From positions 248,001 through 312,000 of the forward strand of contig NZ_SRLA01000004.1 of NCBI RefSeq assembly GCF_004745825.1: DNA of 64,000 bases, written 5' to 3'. Positions 35,779-44,228 of this stretch are shown in pieces (positions within the stretch are counted from its first letter, which is position 1; each line of letters opens with the position of its first letter). The translations under genes and the position numbers were made by a program. Below the pieces are notes generated by a model. It did no database searches, was not told the DNA's origin, and was given only the letters and a program-made list of their open reading frames with translations. Origin of the DNA: Hymenobacter fodinae. GTDB lineage: Bacteria > Bacteroidota > Bacteroidia > Cytophagales > Hymenobacteraceae.

Positions 35779-37902
35779 CTACGGGATAAACACTAACCGG
35801 GCTTTGCCTTTCGGGCCGTTAGAGTCAGTCCAGCGGGCCACGTACGTCCCGGACCGCAGCGGAGGCAGGGTAACGGGCAGAATGTTGAGCCCCGGCTGAT
35901 AGTTTAAGACGGTGCCGCCCAGGTAGCGCCCAATCATATCGTAGAAACGCAAGGTAAGGGCTCCGGAACTGGCGCCCGCCTGATACTGAAGCCGCACCGC
36001 CGAGCCAGCCCCTTCTACTATAGTAGGGTAAAACTCTAGGCCACTCGCCACCGACGGGTTATCAGTAGCTACGAGCGGCACCACTTTATCGAGGGAGTTA
36101 TCGGGCCGCCGGACGCGCAGGCGGTAGTAGCTCAGGCCCGACAGGGGTTGCGCATCGGTAAAGCGGTAGGCCCCGCCCGAAACACCAGCCGCTACGTTGC
36201 CAACCACTTGCCAACCGGCAGCGGTAGTATCAGTAGCGGTAGCCCGTTCCACCACAAACCCCGACAAAAAGCATTCGTCGCGGGTAGACCACTGCAGCAC
36301 CGTCCCGACGCCGGGCACAAATTCCACAAACTGGCCGATGAGGGGCGCCGGTAGCATGGGGGTCCCTCCGCATTCGGGGTTCACGAAGCTGCGGGTGCGC
36401 AGCACGTAACGGCCACCCGCCACGTCGCTGGCAGTGTTTAGCGTGCGGCTTACCTGTCCCCGCGATACGGCGTAGTGCATCACGGCGCGGGGCAGAATCA
36501 GGTGGGAAAGCTGCTGGGCGTGGCCGAGCTCGTGCAGCGCTACCGACTCAAAATCTACCTGCGAAGAGGTGGGGTTACCGGGGCCGAACTGCCACGCGCT
36601 GGCATCATCAAACTGGGTATCAATTTCCTTCACGTAGAAGCTTACTCGCGTTCTACCAGCGTCCAGGTAACAGCCGGTGTAGTAGCTGGTTGTGCGACCT
36701 AGCACATTGGCGGGCAGTTGCGTACCGCTGTCAAAGCCCACGGAGTTTTCTCCATCATCTTCTACGCCAGTTTTAGTGCGAGTAGCTCCCACTTCCCAGT
36801 TCACGCCGGTTTGGCACCGCCAGCTAATCAAGGCTCGCTGCCAGGCAGCACTGGCCGCCGTGTTGGCAGCAAAGCCGGCATCGAAGCGAAAGGTGTAACC
36901 CCCACGGGTGTTTTGATTGAGCTCCCCGGGCACCGACCGCGCTTTAGAGGCATTATCTTGAGCGTTAGTAGCTGCGTAAATAATGGTAACGGCCAGCACA
37001 CTAGCTATCTGTTGCTGATCGGTGGTGGTCACGCGCACCGTACCTGTACCGGCCGTATTGCCGGTGGAGGTATACGATGGCACCAGCACCCGAATCTGGT
37101 TGTCTGACCAGCTCACGTAGTCGGCATCCGTTATCTTGGTGTAGGAGGCGCCGCCATCATCAGCATTACGGAACTCCACTGAGCCGTTGCCCCGCGTGTT
37201 GCCGAAGCCCGCCCCAGAAATGGTGAGTACCGCGCCCGTGCCGGCCGTGATGGTTAGTGGAGCCAGCGTGGTGATGGTCGGGGCCAACACCTTATTGGCA
37301 GTGGTGGGCGCCTCCCGGCGACGTAGGGCCGTTTCTAGGGCCGGGTTGGTCTGGACTAAGCGGGGCTGAGCTCCGGGCACCAGTGCTTGGTAGAAAGAGT
37401 CGTCGAGGGCGGGGTAGGTCCGAAAGGGTTCGGCGGCGGTAGCATCACTTAGCTCATAGCGCACAAACCCCTGCTGACTGGCGTAGGCCGCCCAGGCGGG
37501 ACCGGCTGAGGCCGTACCCGGAAAGGCTGCGGGCTCCAGAAAAAACACTCCTTGCTCGCCGGGCGTCAGGCTAAGGGTATTGGTAAGCACTTGGCGGTCT
37601 AGGCCTACGGTACCTCCTTCCGTGATAAGGGTTAGCTCGGCGCCGCTAGTGCCTTTCAGGAGCTTATATACCCGCACCCGGTTAGCCGTGAAAATGCGTC
37701 CATTCGTGCCTCGGAAACCCCGACTTTCAAGCACCTCTCCTTCTACAATGAGTGGCACCTTATTAGCCCGCGTGAGAGGATCGAGGGCTACAAGCGAACA
37801 GTGTATTTCAGCGCTTGGTGAGGGCGCAACCTGCGCGGCTACCCGCGTAGCACTTAATACAAAAGAGAGGGTAGAGAGTAGAGCAAAAGCCGGTGCATTC
37901 AT
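35779..37902 (-). CDS. Secreted matrixin-like metalloprotease with IPT/TIG and sorting domain
   Basis: 707 residues, signal peptide MNAPAFALLSTLSFVLSATRVAAQ. After a domain of about 170 residues comes an IPT/TIG Ig-like domain (APTITTLAPLTITAG to ASVLAVTI, about 208-310). The protease part has the extended zinc motif HELGHAQQLSH (three His, catalytic Glu) followed by a Met-turn candidate ILPRAVMHYAVS, as in matrixins/metzincins. A fibronectin-like segment and a C-terminal domain (LEFYPTIVEG, LRFYDMIGRYLG, LRSGTYVARW) resemble type A sorting signals of the type IX system. It is probably exported to the surface or medium. Substrate unknown. Confidence 0.85.
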   Translation of the reverse strand: MNAPAFALLSTLSFVLSATRVAAQVAPSPSAEIHCSLVALDPLTRANKVPLIVEGEVLESRGFRGTNGRIFTANRVRVYKLLKGTSGAELTLITEGGTVGLDRQVLTNTLSLTPGEQGVFFLEPAAFPGTASAGPAWAAYASQQGFVRYELSDATAAEPFRTYPALDDSFYQALVPGAQPRLVQTNPALETALRRREAPTTANKVLAPTITTLAPLTITAGTGAVLTISGAGFGNTRGNGSVEFRNADDGGASYTKITDADYVSWSDNQIRVLVPSYTSTGNTAGTGTVRVTTTDQQQIASVLAVTIIYAATNAQDNASKARSVPGELNQNTRGGYTFRFDAGFAANTAASAAWQRALISWRCQTGVNWEVGATRTKTGVEDDGENSVGFDSGTQLPANVLGRTTSYYTGCYLDAGRTRVSFYVKEIDTQFDDASAWQFGPGNPTSSQVDFESVALHELGHAQQLSHLILPRAVMHYAVSRGQVSRTLNTASDVAGGRYVLRTRSFVNPECGGTPMLPAPLIGQFVEFVPGVGTVLQWSTRDECFLSGFVVERATATDTTAAGWQVVGNVAAGVSGGAYRFTDAQPLSGLSYYRLRVRRPDNSLDKVVPLVATDNPSVASGLEFYPTIVEGAGSAVRLQYQAGASSGALTLRFYDMIGRYLGGTVLNYQPGLNILPVTLPPLRSGTYVARWTDSNGPKGKARLVFIP

Positions 37903-38115
37903 ATGGTTGAGCAGGCCTCAGGTGGGGCGCAGGCTCAAGATACGTGATTTGCCTTGCCATGGCGTATCACGGAGGCCAAGCTCCCCATATTTTATTAGAG
38001 CCACGAAAGCACAACCCTAGAAAATATAAAGGCTACCTCTACCAACCGTTTGCCCTTAGGCCCACTCTATATTGCGCTTCCGATTTATTCTACAACCGTT
38101 TTACTCTCATTCTCT

Positions 38116-38799
38116 ATGTGTGCTGTCTATTTAAAGGTGCTGCTAGCTGCTACCCTCGCTGCCCCACTAGCTACCTTCGCTCAGTCTGTTACTCCGACTA
38201 CTCCAACTCAGCCCATTTATTCCACTCCTACCACTGAGGCTCCCGCCAAAAGCACTTTGTTTAAAGTCGGTACTGGCCTAACGCATGGGTTTGAATTTGG
38301 AGGCTTTTCTGGGTTGAGTATCCCTGTAGTGTTAGGGGTCGAGCACCATCTTACGCCCGCCGTTTCCATGTATGGCAATCTGTTTGGGGGCTTGAATATT
38401 GTTGACCGCACCGCCTACTACAACCGCCCACTGCTGCGCGAAATTGGTGCTGATGCTGGCGTCCGTTACTACTACAACCAAGAGAAGCGAAAGCAGAAAG
38501 GGCGGGCGACTGGGCCGTTTGTAGGTAACTACTTAGCGCTGCATTCTTCCTCCTCGCTGTTCTCTTACCGTACCCAGAACTCTTATAATGTGCGCAATTA
38601 CTTTGGCTACGATTACTCTACGCTAAACTTGTTATGGGGCATGCAACGGCGTATTGGCGGCCACGGGCTGATAGATGTATACGCCGGGGGCGGAGTGTCA
38701 AACCCGTTCCGATTCTCTGATCAAGACCGCTTTTCTCAATACAAACGGCGACCTACGCCAAACCTGGAAATTGGCGTGAAGCTCAGCTTAGTGCCCTAA
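38116..38799 (+). CDS. Uncharacterised secreted protein, probable small barrel
   Basis: 227 residues from the ATG at 38116, which gives a clean signal peptide (MCAVYLKVLLAATLAAPLATFAQ). The frame to 38050 would bury it. The mature chain is low in charge at first (SVTPTTPTQPIYSTPTTEAP), then shows alternating strands (LTHGFEFGGFSGLSIPVVLGVEHHL, SMYGNLFGGLNI, GADAGVRYYYNQ, GLIDVYAGGGVSNPF) and ends LEIGVKLSLVP. This is consistent with an outer-membrane beta-barrel. No family recognised. A paired AGTGGCCTAG inverted motif lies between it and the converging DUF72 gene. Confidence 0.65.
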   Translation: MCAVYLKVLLAATLAAPLATFAQSVTPTTPTQPIYSTPTTEAPAKSTLFKVGTGLTHGFEFGGFSGLSIPVVLGVEHHLTPAVSMYGNLFGGLNIVDRTAYYNRPLLREIGADAGVRYYYNQEKRKQKGRATGPFVGNYLALHSSSSLFSYRTQNSYNVRNYFGYDYSTLNLLWGMQRRIGGHGLIDVYAGGGVSNPFRFSDQDRFSQYKRRPTPNLEIGVKLSLVP

Positions 38800-38820
38800 T
38801 TGATTTGTTGATGTATACCG

Positions 38821-38858
38821 AGTGGCCTAGCACTTCAACCAGAAGCAGCTAGGCCACT
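38821..38858. repeat. Paired inverted AGTGGCCTAG half-sites between converging genes
   Basis: AGTGGCCTAG (38821-38830) and CTAGGCCACT (38849-38858) form a perfect 10-bp inverted repeat with an 18-nt loop in the 65-bp gap between two converging genes. It is the only dyad in that gap and could serve as a terminator stem, although no T-run follows. Confidence 0.7.
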
Positions 38859-38864
38859 TCTCAT

Positions 38865-39785
38865 TTAAAACAAACTCCCCTGTACTGGCTGCGGAATTAC
38901 ATGGGGGGGCTGCACCTGCATACCGGTCAGATGGTGCAGGCGGGCCAGAAAGTGTTGCGCCCACAGCGGCGAGTGCATAATGTCTTTCTGATGAATGAAC
39001 ACATAAGCCGCGTGTAGGCCACCCTCCAGCCAGCTGGCAATGCGGGCAGCCCAGTCGTCGGCGCGCCGGAAGTCGGAGTCGACGAGACCGTGGCCGTTGA
39101 GGCGCACGAAGGCCGTGGGTGTGGTTAGGCGCATGTGCAGCACGTCGCGGCGCCCGGCCACATCACTCAGCACCAACACCTTGCCCAGTGCTTCCAGCAT
39201 TGCCGACACGGCGCCCAGCAACTCTTTATCAGCAAACCAAGCGGGGTGGCGTAGCTCCACGGCCAAAGGGATGTAGTCGGGGAAATCGAGCAAATAGCGC
39301 TCCAGGCGGCGCAAATGCTCAGGCCCGAAGGTAGGCGGCAGTTGCAGAAAGGCGTGGCCAAGGGTTTCGCCCAAGCCCTCAATGGCCCGACAGAACGATA
39401 CCGTCAGGTCGTCGGCGTTATAGAGGGCACGGTCGTGGCTGATGCTTTGCGGGAGCTTGGGGCAAAACCGGAACGATGCCGGCACGGCCTCGCGCCACTT
39501 GCGTACCGTGGTAGCATCGGGAATTCGGTAATGGGTAGTGTTGAGCTCGATGCTATTAAACTGCCGCGCATAATGGTGCAGGTAATCCGCATCTTTGATG
39601 CCCGCCGGAAAGTACGTACCCAGCCATGCCTTGTTTGTCCAGATAGGGCAGCCCACATACACCCGCGGTGGAGCTGGTTGCGCGGGCAGAGCGCGGGCCA
39701 ATATACCAGCCGTTTCGGGGTGGTCTGGGGGCAGGCGAAAATCAACGTAGCGCAGGTCGGAAAGACGGCCAAAATCCATACCCAA
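38865..39785 (-). CDS. DUF72 family protein
   Basis: 306 residues with the DUF72 TIM-barrel pattern: YVGCPIWTNKAWLGTYFPAG near residue 45, HHYARQFNSIELNTTHYRIP, FRFCPKLPQSISHDRAL, LAVELRHPAWF and VFIHQKDIMHSPLWAQ. The catalytic or ligand-binding role of the family is unknown. The extra N-terminal 40 residues (FGRLSDLRYVDFRLPPDHPET) are a variant frequent in Bacteroidota. The start may be the second Met (39779). It converges with the preceding gene and is not in a visible operon. Confidence 0.9.
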   Translation of the reverse strand: MGMDFGRLSDLRYVDFRLPPDHPETAGILARALPAQPAPPRVYVGCPIWTNKAWLGTYFPAGIKDADYLHHYARQFNSIELNTTHYRIPDATTVRKWREAVPASFRFCPKLPQSISHDRALYNADDLTVSFCRAIEGLGETLGHAFLQLPPTFGPEHLRRLERYLLDFPDYIPLAVELRHPAWFADKELLGAVSAMLEALGKVLVLSDVAGRRDVLHMRLTTPTAFVRLNGHGLVDSDFRRADDWAARIASWLEGGLHAAYVFIHQKDIMHSPLWAQHFLARLHHLTGMQVQPPHVIPQPVQGSLF

Positions 39786-40161
39786 AGGTACGCTGAAACT
39801 GTGCTCTCTCTTGCGCCTTTCGCAAGCGCCTGATCAAGTGGCTTAGCTCTCTTATCCTTATGAAAATCCCGGGACTTTTGCAACCTAGCTCCAAGGATAG
39901 CGGACCATCCAATGCCAAAATTTTTTTAGCTGTTGATAGTCTAATTTTTCAGCTGTCCCGGAATAAGCCTAATAAGAATACAAAAACAGTCTTGGGGAAA
40001 CACAATAGATGTTTTAGCACGGTTACAGGGAATTATTTAAATACAAGTTTTCTTAGAAAAGGTAAATTACAAAGCATAGATGCAACCTTATACGTTTTAC
40101 AGGAAAGAGGTGGTTTGGTGGAGGCTTCTAGATTTGTCAGACTCACCAACCAAGAGAACAA
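39786..40161. other. AT-rich gap upstream of rlpA
   Basis: 376 bp, clearly richer in A and T between about 39860 and 40150 than the flanking genes. A weak open frame (39860-40165, 101 codons) crosses it, but the codons do not match local use and it overlaps the rlpA start, so I do not call it a gene. The stretch probably holds the rlpA promoter. No GGCCTAG copy occurs in it. Confidence 0.5.
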
Positions 40162-40986
40162 ATGAAGTTGATTGTACGACTGCATGTCTCGGGCTTGATG
40201 ATGGCCATGCTCCTCGTGTTGCTGACGGCCTTCTCGGTCTCGGCTCGCACGCTGCGGGTAAGTGATGATGAAAAAGCCCCGGCCGCTTCGGCCAAAAAGG
40301 CCGCCGTTCTGCGGGGCCGCGCTTCCTGGTACGGGAAGGAACACCAAGGTCACCGCACCAGCAACGGCGAGCGTTTCGACCGCCACCAGTACACTTGCGC
40401 GCACAAAACCTTGCCCTTTGGCACCCGGCTGCGCGTTACCAACCCCGAAACGGGCGAGGCAGTAGTAGTGCGCGTAACCGACCGCGGCCCCTTCCGCCAT
40501 CAGCGCATCCTAGATCTATCAGAAGTAGCCGCCCGCCCGCTAGGAATTGTCTCACAAGGAGCCGTGTCGATAGTGGCGGAAGTAATGCCTGAAGACACCC
40601 CCCTAGGCCCTACTAATGCGCCTGAGAACCTGACGGCCCTGCTGGTACAGGATACGACCGGCGCCGCAGTAAACGTGCATACCAACATCCAGGCTGGTGA
40701 AGTAGAAGCCGCCGACATTGCCCTGCTGGCAGAGCCCACCGCTACCTACGTTATTCAGGCCGGCACTTTTGGCGACCTGCGCAACGCCCAGGCCATGGTG
40801 GAGAAAATTCAGAACCTCGAGCCGAAGCTGGTCGTGTCTACCGTGGCCACCAACTCGGCCGCTGGCAAACCGCTCAACCGTGTAGTAGTAGGCCGCTTCG
40901 CCACCCAGGCTGATGCCGAACAAGCGCGGCAGCGTCTGCAGCGCATGGGCATTGCCGGGTTAGTCCGCCAGGGCGAGAATCTGTAG
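40162..40986 (+). CDS. rlpA: RlpA-like septal lytic transglycosylase with SPOR domain
   Basis: 274 residues. An N-terminal signal (LIVRLHVSGLMMAMLLVLLTAFSVSA) leads to a double-psi beta-barrel domain (RGRASWYGKEHQGHRTSNGE, HKTLPFGTRLRVTNPETGE, VVVRVTDRGPF), which in RlpA cleaves naked glycan strands. The C-terminus is a SPOR domain (TYVIQAGTFGDLRNAQAMVE to VVVGRFATQADAEQARQRL) that targets denuded peptidoglycan at division sites. It therefore probably acts in daughter-cell separation. A very long perfect terminator hairpin follows. Single-gene unit. Confidence 0.93.
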   Translation: MKLIVRLHVSGLMMAMLLVLLTAFSVSARTLRVSDDEKAPAASAKKAAVLRGRASWYGKEHQGHRTSNGERFDRHQYTCAHKTLPFGTRLRVTNPETGEAVVVRVTDRGPFRHQRILDLSEVAARPLGIVSQGAVSIVAEVMPEDTPLGPTNAPENLTALLVQDTTGAAVNVHTNIQAGEVEAADIALLAEPTATYVIQAGTFGDLRNAQAMVEKIQNLEPKLVVSTVATNSAAGKPLNRVVVGRFATQADAEQARQRLQRMGIAGLVRQGENL

Positions 40987-40991
40987 GCCAC

Positions 40992-41048
40992 CTTACATCA
41001 AACAAAAAGCCGTTTCTGATGCAGGAACGGCTTTTTGTTTGATGTAAG
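40992..41048 (+). terminator. 23-bp perfect terminator hairpin after rlpA
   Basis: Arms 40992-41014 and 41026-41048 are exact reverse complements (23 bp) around an 11-nt loop. The inner GC part AAGCCGTT/AACGGCTT is flanked by A5 and T5, so termination could work from both directions. Confidence 0.9.
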
Positions 41049-41173
41049 CTTTCGAGCGTAATTTTTCGAAGAGGTACGCTAGTAGTGTCACCCTGAATAG
41101 AGGCCTAGCCGCGCACCTCACTCTAGAATACGCAGCATTTACTACCTTCCGGGCTCTTGCTATCAGGTAGTGT

Positions 41174-43672
41174 ATGCTTCGTATTCTTAAGGCCGGCTTG
41201 GCGTTGCTTGTTACGCTTACCCTCACGTGGGTACTGAATACCAAACAGGGTGACATTCCGCCCATTGGTAAGCTCCTGAGCCCTTACCGCGGCTTCTGGC
41301 AGAACGGAGAAACGGCAGCGGCTACGGATGAGCATCTCACCCTCCGGCTACCTGGCCTACACCAGCCGGTGCGAGTGCGCTTCGACGACCGGCGGGTGCC
41401 GCACATCTTCGCCGAAAACGAGCACGACCTCTATTACGCCCAAGGTTACCTCACCGCCCACGACCGGCTCTGGCAGATGGAGTTTATGACCCGGGTGGCG
41501 GCGGGCCGAATTTCGGAGGTAGTAGGCCCCAAAGCCCTGGAATACGACCGGTTTCAGCGGCGCATGGGACTGGCCTACGGGGCCGAAAACTCTGTGCGCA
41601 CCATGCTCCAAGACCCTACCACGCGGGTAGTGCTGGAGTCGTACTCCGAAGGAGTGAATGCCTACATCAACAGCCTTGCCCCGAAAGACTATCCTTTCGA
41701 ATATAAGCTCCTGGATTATGCCCCCGAGCCCTGGCAGCCACTCAAGTGTGCGCTATTGCTGAAGCTGATGGCCTGGGACCTAAGCGGCCGCTCCGATGAC
41801 CTGCGCCTAAGCAACATTCTGAGCAAGTATGGCCCCGCTGTAGTAAACGACCTCTTCCCCGATTACCCCAACCGCACCGACGCCATTGTACCCACCGGTT
41901 CGCCGCTAAACTTCAAGCCTTTGCCGGTTCCCGCAACGCCTCCTTCGTTTCAGGCGGCGCTGTCAGACAAGGTGCCGGCGCGGGAGCCCGATGCAGAGCT
42001 AGGCTCCAACAACTTTGCGGTGGCGGGCAGCCGCTCGGCCTCTGGCCTACCCATTCTCGCCAACGACCCGCACTTGCAACTGAACCTTCCGAGCATCTGG
42101 TACCAGATACAGATGGCGGCACCGGGCGTGAACGTATATGGTGTAACTATTCCGGGCGCGCCGGCCGTGATTATTGGCTTCAATGAGAACGTCGCCTGGG
42201 GCGTAACCAACGTAGGCGGCGACGTGCTCGACTGGTACCAGCTTAAGTTCAAGGACAACATGATGCGGGAGTACTGGCACAATGGCCGCTGGAAGCCCAT
42301 CCGCCGGGTGGTGGAGCGCATTGTGGTGCGTGGGCTGCCCGACCGCCTCGATACGGTGCTCTACACCCATCATGGCCCCATTGTGTACGACCGAGAGGAG
42401 AAGGTTTTCAACAAACAGACGCCCATTCGGCACGCCATGCGCTGGACCGCCCACGATGGCGCCAACGAGGTGCTGACGTTCTACCGCCTCGACCGGGCCC
42501 GGAATTACCAGGACTATAGCACGGCCCTGCAGACATACGGCTCGCCGGCCCAGAACTTTATTTTTGCCAGCAATCAGAACGATATTGCCATCCGGCCGAA
42601 CGGGCATTTCCCGCTGAAGTGGGCAGACCAGGGCAAGTTTATTTTGGATGGCACTGACAAGGCCTACGACTGGCAGGGCTGGATTCCGATGGAGCAGAAC
42701 CCGCACGTAGAAAACCCCGCGCGCGGCTTTGTATCATCGGCCAATCAGCCCTCGGCAGGCCTAGATTATCCCTACTACCTGGGCTGGGACTACGCTCCTT
42801 CCGACCGCGGCCACCGCATCAATGAGCGCTTGGCCAAGATGCAGCGCGCCACCCCCGACAGCCTGCGCCAACTCCAAAATGACAACCTGGGGGTAAACGC
42901 CCGCACTATGCTGCCCTGGATGCTGGAGACAATGGCCGGCACTAAGCTGACCGATCATAAATATCCTCATGAGCCGGCTGCATCCGAAGGGGCGGCCATA
43001 CGGGTGCTAGCAGACTGGAACTACATATACCAGGCTGATGCTGTGGCGGCTTCCATTTTTGACCTGTGGTACACTAACTTAGTTGACCGGCTGTGGCAGG
43101 ACGATTTTGGGGCAAAAGCAACTGGCCTAGAGATGCGCTATCCATCGCAAGACCGCACGAACCGCTTGTTGCTTAGCCAATCGATGGGGGCCCGCTTCGG
43201 ACTCGCTCCGGCTAGCCCTTGGATTGACGACCGTACCACTCCTCAGCGAGAAAATGCGCGTGATTTGCTAGCGGCCTCCCTACACTTTGCTGTTGATTCC
43301 CTGACCCGCAAGTTTGGACCAATGGGGCCCAAGTGGGGTTGGGCCAACCAAAAGAGCACCGACATCAACCACCTGGCAAACCTACCGGGCTTTGGCCGTA
43401 TGGATATTGATTGCGGTGGCAGCCGCGGCTCGGTGAATGCCACGGGACCGCGCAACGGTCCCTCCTGGCGAATGGTAGTGGCGTTGGGGCCGCAGGTGAA
43501 AGCTTACGGAATCTTCCCTGGTGGGCAGAGCGGCAACCCCGCCTCAGCTTACTATGATGATATGATTGAGACCTGGCGCCTGGGCAAGTTGGATGAGCTA
43601 GTGTTTCTGCGCGCCGCCGACGAAAACCACCCGCGCCTGCAAGCCGCTTGGCGCCTAGAGTCATCCAACTAG
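41174..43672 (+). CDS. Penicillin acylase family (Ntn) hydrolase
   Basis: 832 residues, S45 family. Order: N-terminal membrane-type signal (MLRILKAGLALLVTLTLTWV), alpha-subunit region (VRVRFDDRRVPHIFAENEHDLYYAQGYLTAHDRLWQME), a spacer, and the beta subunit beginning at Ser278 in AELGSNNFAVAGS, the autoprocessing nucleophile expected after maturation. Later motifs NDPHLQLNLPSIWYQ and GVTIPGAPAVIIGFNENVAWGVTN are typical. It should hydrolyse amides with acyl chains (beta-lactams, acyl-homoserine lactones or other N-acyl compounds) outside the cytoplasm. Substrate is not predictable from sequence; quorum quenching is one possibility. Confidence 0.93.
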   Translation: MLRILKAGLALLVTLTLTWVLNTKQGDIPPIGKLLSPYRGFWQNGETAAATDEHLTLRLPGLHQPVRVRFDDRRVPHIFAENEHDLYYAQGYLTAHDRLWQMEFMTRVAAGRISEVVGPKALEYDRFQRRMGLAYGAENSVRTMLQDPTTRVVLESYSEGVNAYINSLAPKDYPFEYKLLDYAPEPWQPLKCALLLKLMAWDLSGRSDDLRLSNILSKYGPAVVNDLFPDYPNRTDAIVPTGSPLNFKPLPVPATPPSFQAALSDKVPAREPDAELGSNNFAVAGSRSASGLPILANDPHLQLNLPSIWYQIQMAAPGVNVYGVTIPGAPAVIIGFNENVAWGVTNVGGDVLDWYQLKFKDNMMREYWHNGRWKPIRRVVERIVVRGLPDRLDTVLYTHHGPIVYDREEKVFNKQTPIRHAMRWTAHDGANEVLTFYRLDRARNYQDYSTALQTYGSPAQNFIFASNQNDIAIRPNGHFPLKWADQGKFILDGTDKAYDWQGWIPMEQNPHVENPARGFVSSANQPSAGLDYPYYLGWDYAPSDRGHRINERLAKMQRATPDSLRQLQNDNLGVNARTMLPWMLETMAGTKLTDHKYPHEPAASEGAAIRVLADWNYIYQADAVAASIFDLWYTNLVDRLWQDDFGAKATGLEMRYPSQDRTNRLLLSQSMGARFGLAPASPWIDDRTTPQRENARDLLAASLHFAVDSLTRKFGPMGPKWGWANQKSTDINHLANLPGFGRMDIDCGGSRGSVNATGPRNGPSWRMVVALGPQVKAYGIFPGGQSGNPASAYYDDMIETWRLGKLDELVFLRAADENHPRLQAAWRLESSN

Positions 43673-43764
43673 CTTTTAAATAGGGGGTGCCTCTGGTTTA
43701 AGCATTTCTGCGGTTTCTTCACTCCCTCCGCGGCCGACCAGGGCCTTCATATGTATTGCTGCTT

Positions 43765-44142
43765 ATGAAATCACTTGCCGTTTTTTCTTTATTACTTCTG
43801 GTATTTTGTGCGCTAGGCCAGTTGCTGCTGCCGTGGTGGTGCATTGTGCCTATTTGCTTTCTACTGACGGCTTTGCGCGGATCTTCAGGTGGCCTAGCCT
43901 TTCTGGCAGGGCTATTTGGTGCCGGCCTTAGCTGGTGGCTTCCGGCCATCTGGCTTAATCAGCACGGGGTTCAGCGCTTGGCAGAGCGGCTGGCAACCTT
44001 ATTCCCGCTGGGTGGAAGTGTTGGGCTACTGCTGCTGCTTTCGGGGCTGATTGCGGGCTTAGTAGGTGGCCTAGCGGCACTAAGTGGCGCGTGGGCTCGG
44101 CAGGCGCTGGCTCCTAGGCCTACCACGCAAGCACTTCAATAA
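43765..44142 (+). CDS. Uncharacterised small membrane protein
   Basis: 125 residues from the ATG at 43765 (an ATG three codons earlier is also possible). Nearly all hydrophobic, with about four segments: SLAVFSLLLLVFCALGQLLL, WWCIVPICFLLTAL, LAFLAGLFGAGLSWWLPAIW and VGLLLLLSGLIAGLVGGLAAL. No family recognised. It follows the acylase by 92 bp and is closed by a bidirectional terminator. Three GGCCTAG-type motifs occur inside this short gene. Confidence 0.6.
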   Translation: MKSLAVFSLLLLVFCALGQLLLPWWCIVPICFLLTALRGSSGGLAFLAGLFGAGLSWWLPAIWLNQHGVQRLAERLATLFPLGGSVGLLLLLSGLIAGLVGGLAALSGAWARQALAPRPTTQALQ

Positions 44143-44165
44143 GGTCAAGTTCTGACTTCTGTTCA

Positions 44166-44203
44166 TAAAAAAGCCGCTTACTGAGTTAGCAAGCGGCTTT
44201 TCG
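44166..44203 (+). terminator. Bidirectional terminator
   Basis: AAAAGCCGCTT pairs with AAGCGGCTTTT around an 11-nt loop between converging genes. The palindrome TGGCCTAGGCCA follows at 44215-44226. Confidence 0.85.
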
Positions 44204-44228
44204 TTGTAAGAGAATGGCCTAGGCCAGT

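Noticed and set aside
39860..40165. 101-codon open frame upstream of rlpA
   Set aside because: AT-rich, no signal or domain pattern, odd codon use, and it overlaps the well-supported rlpA start.
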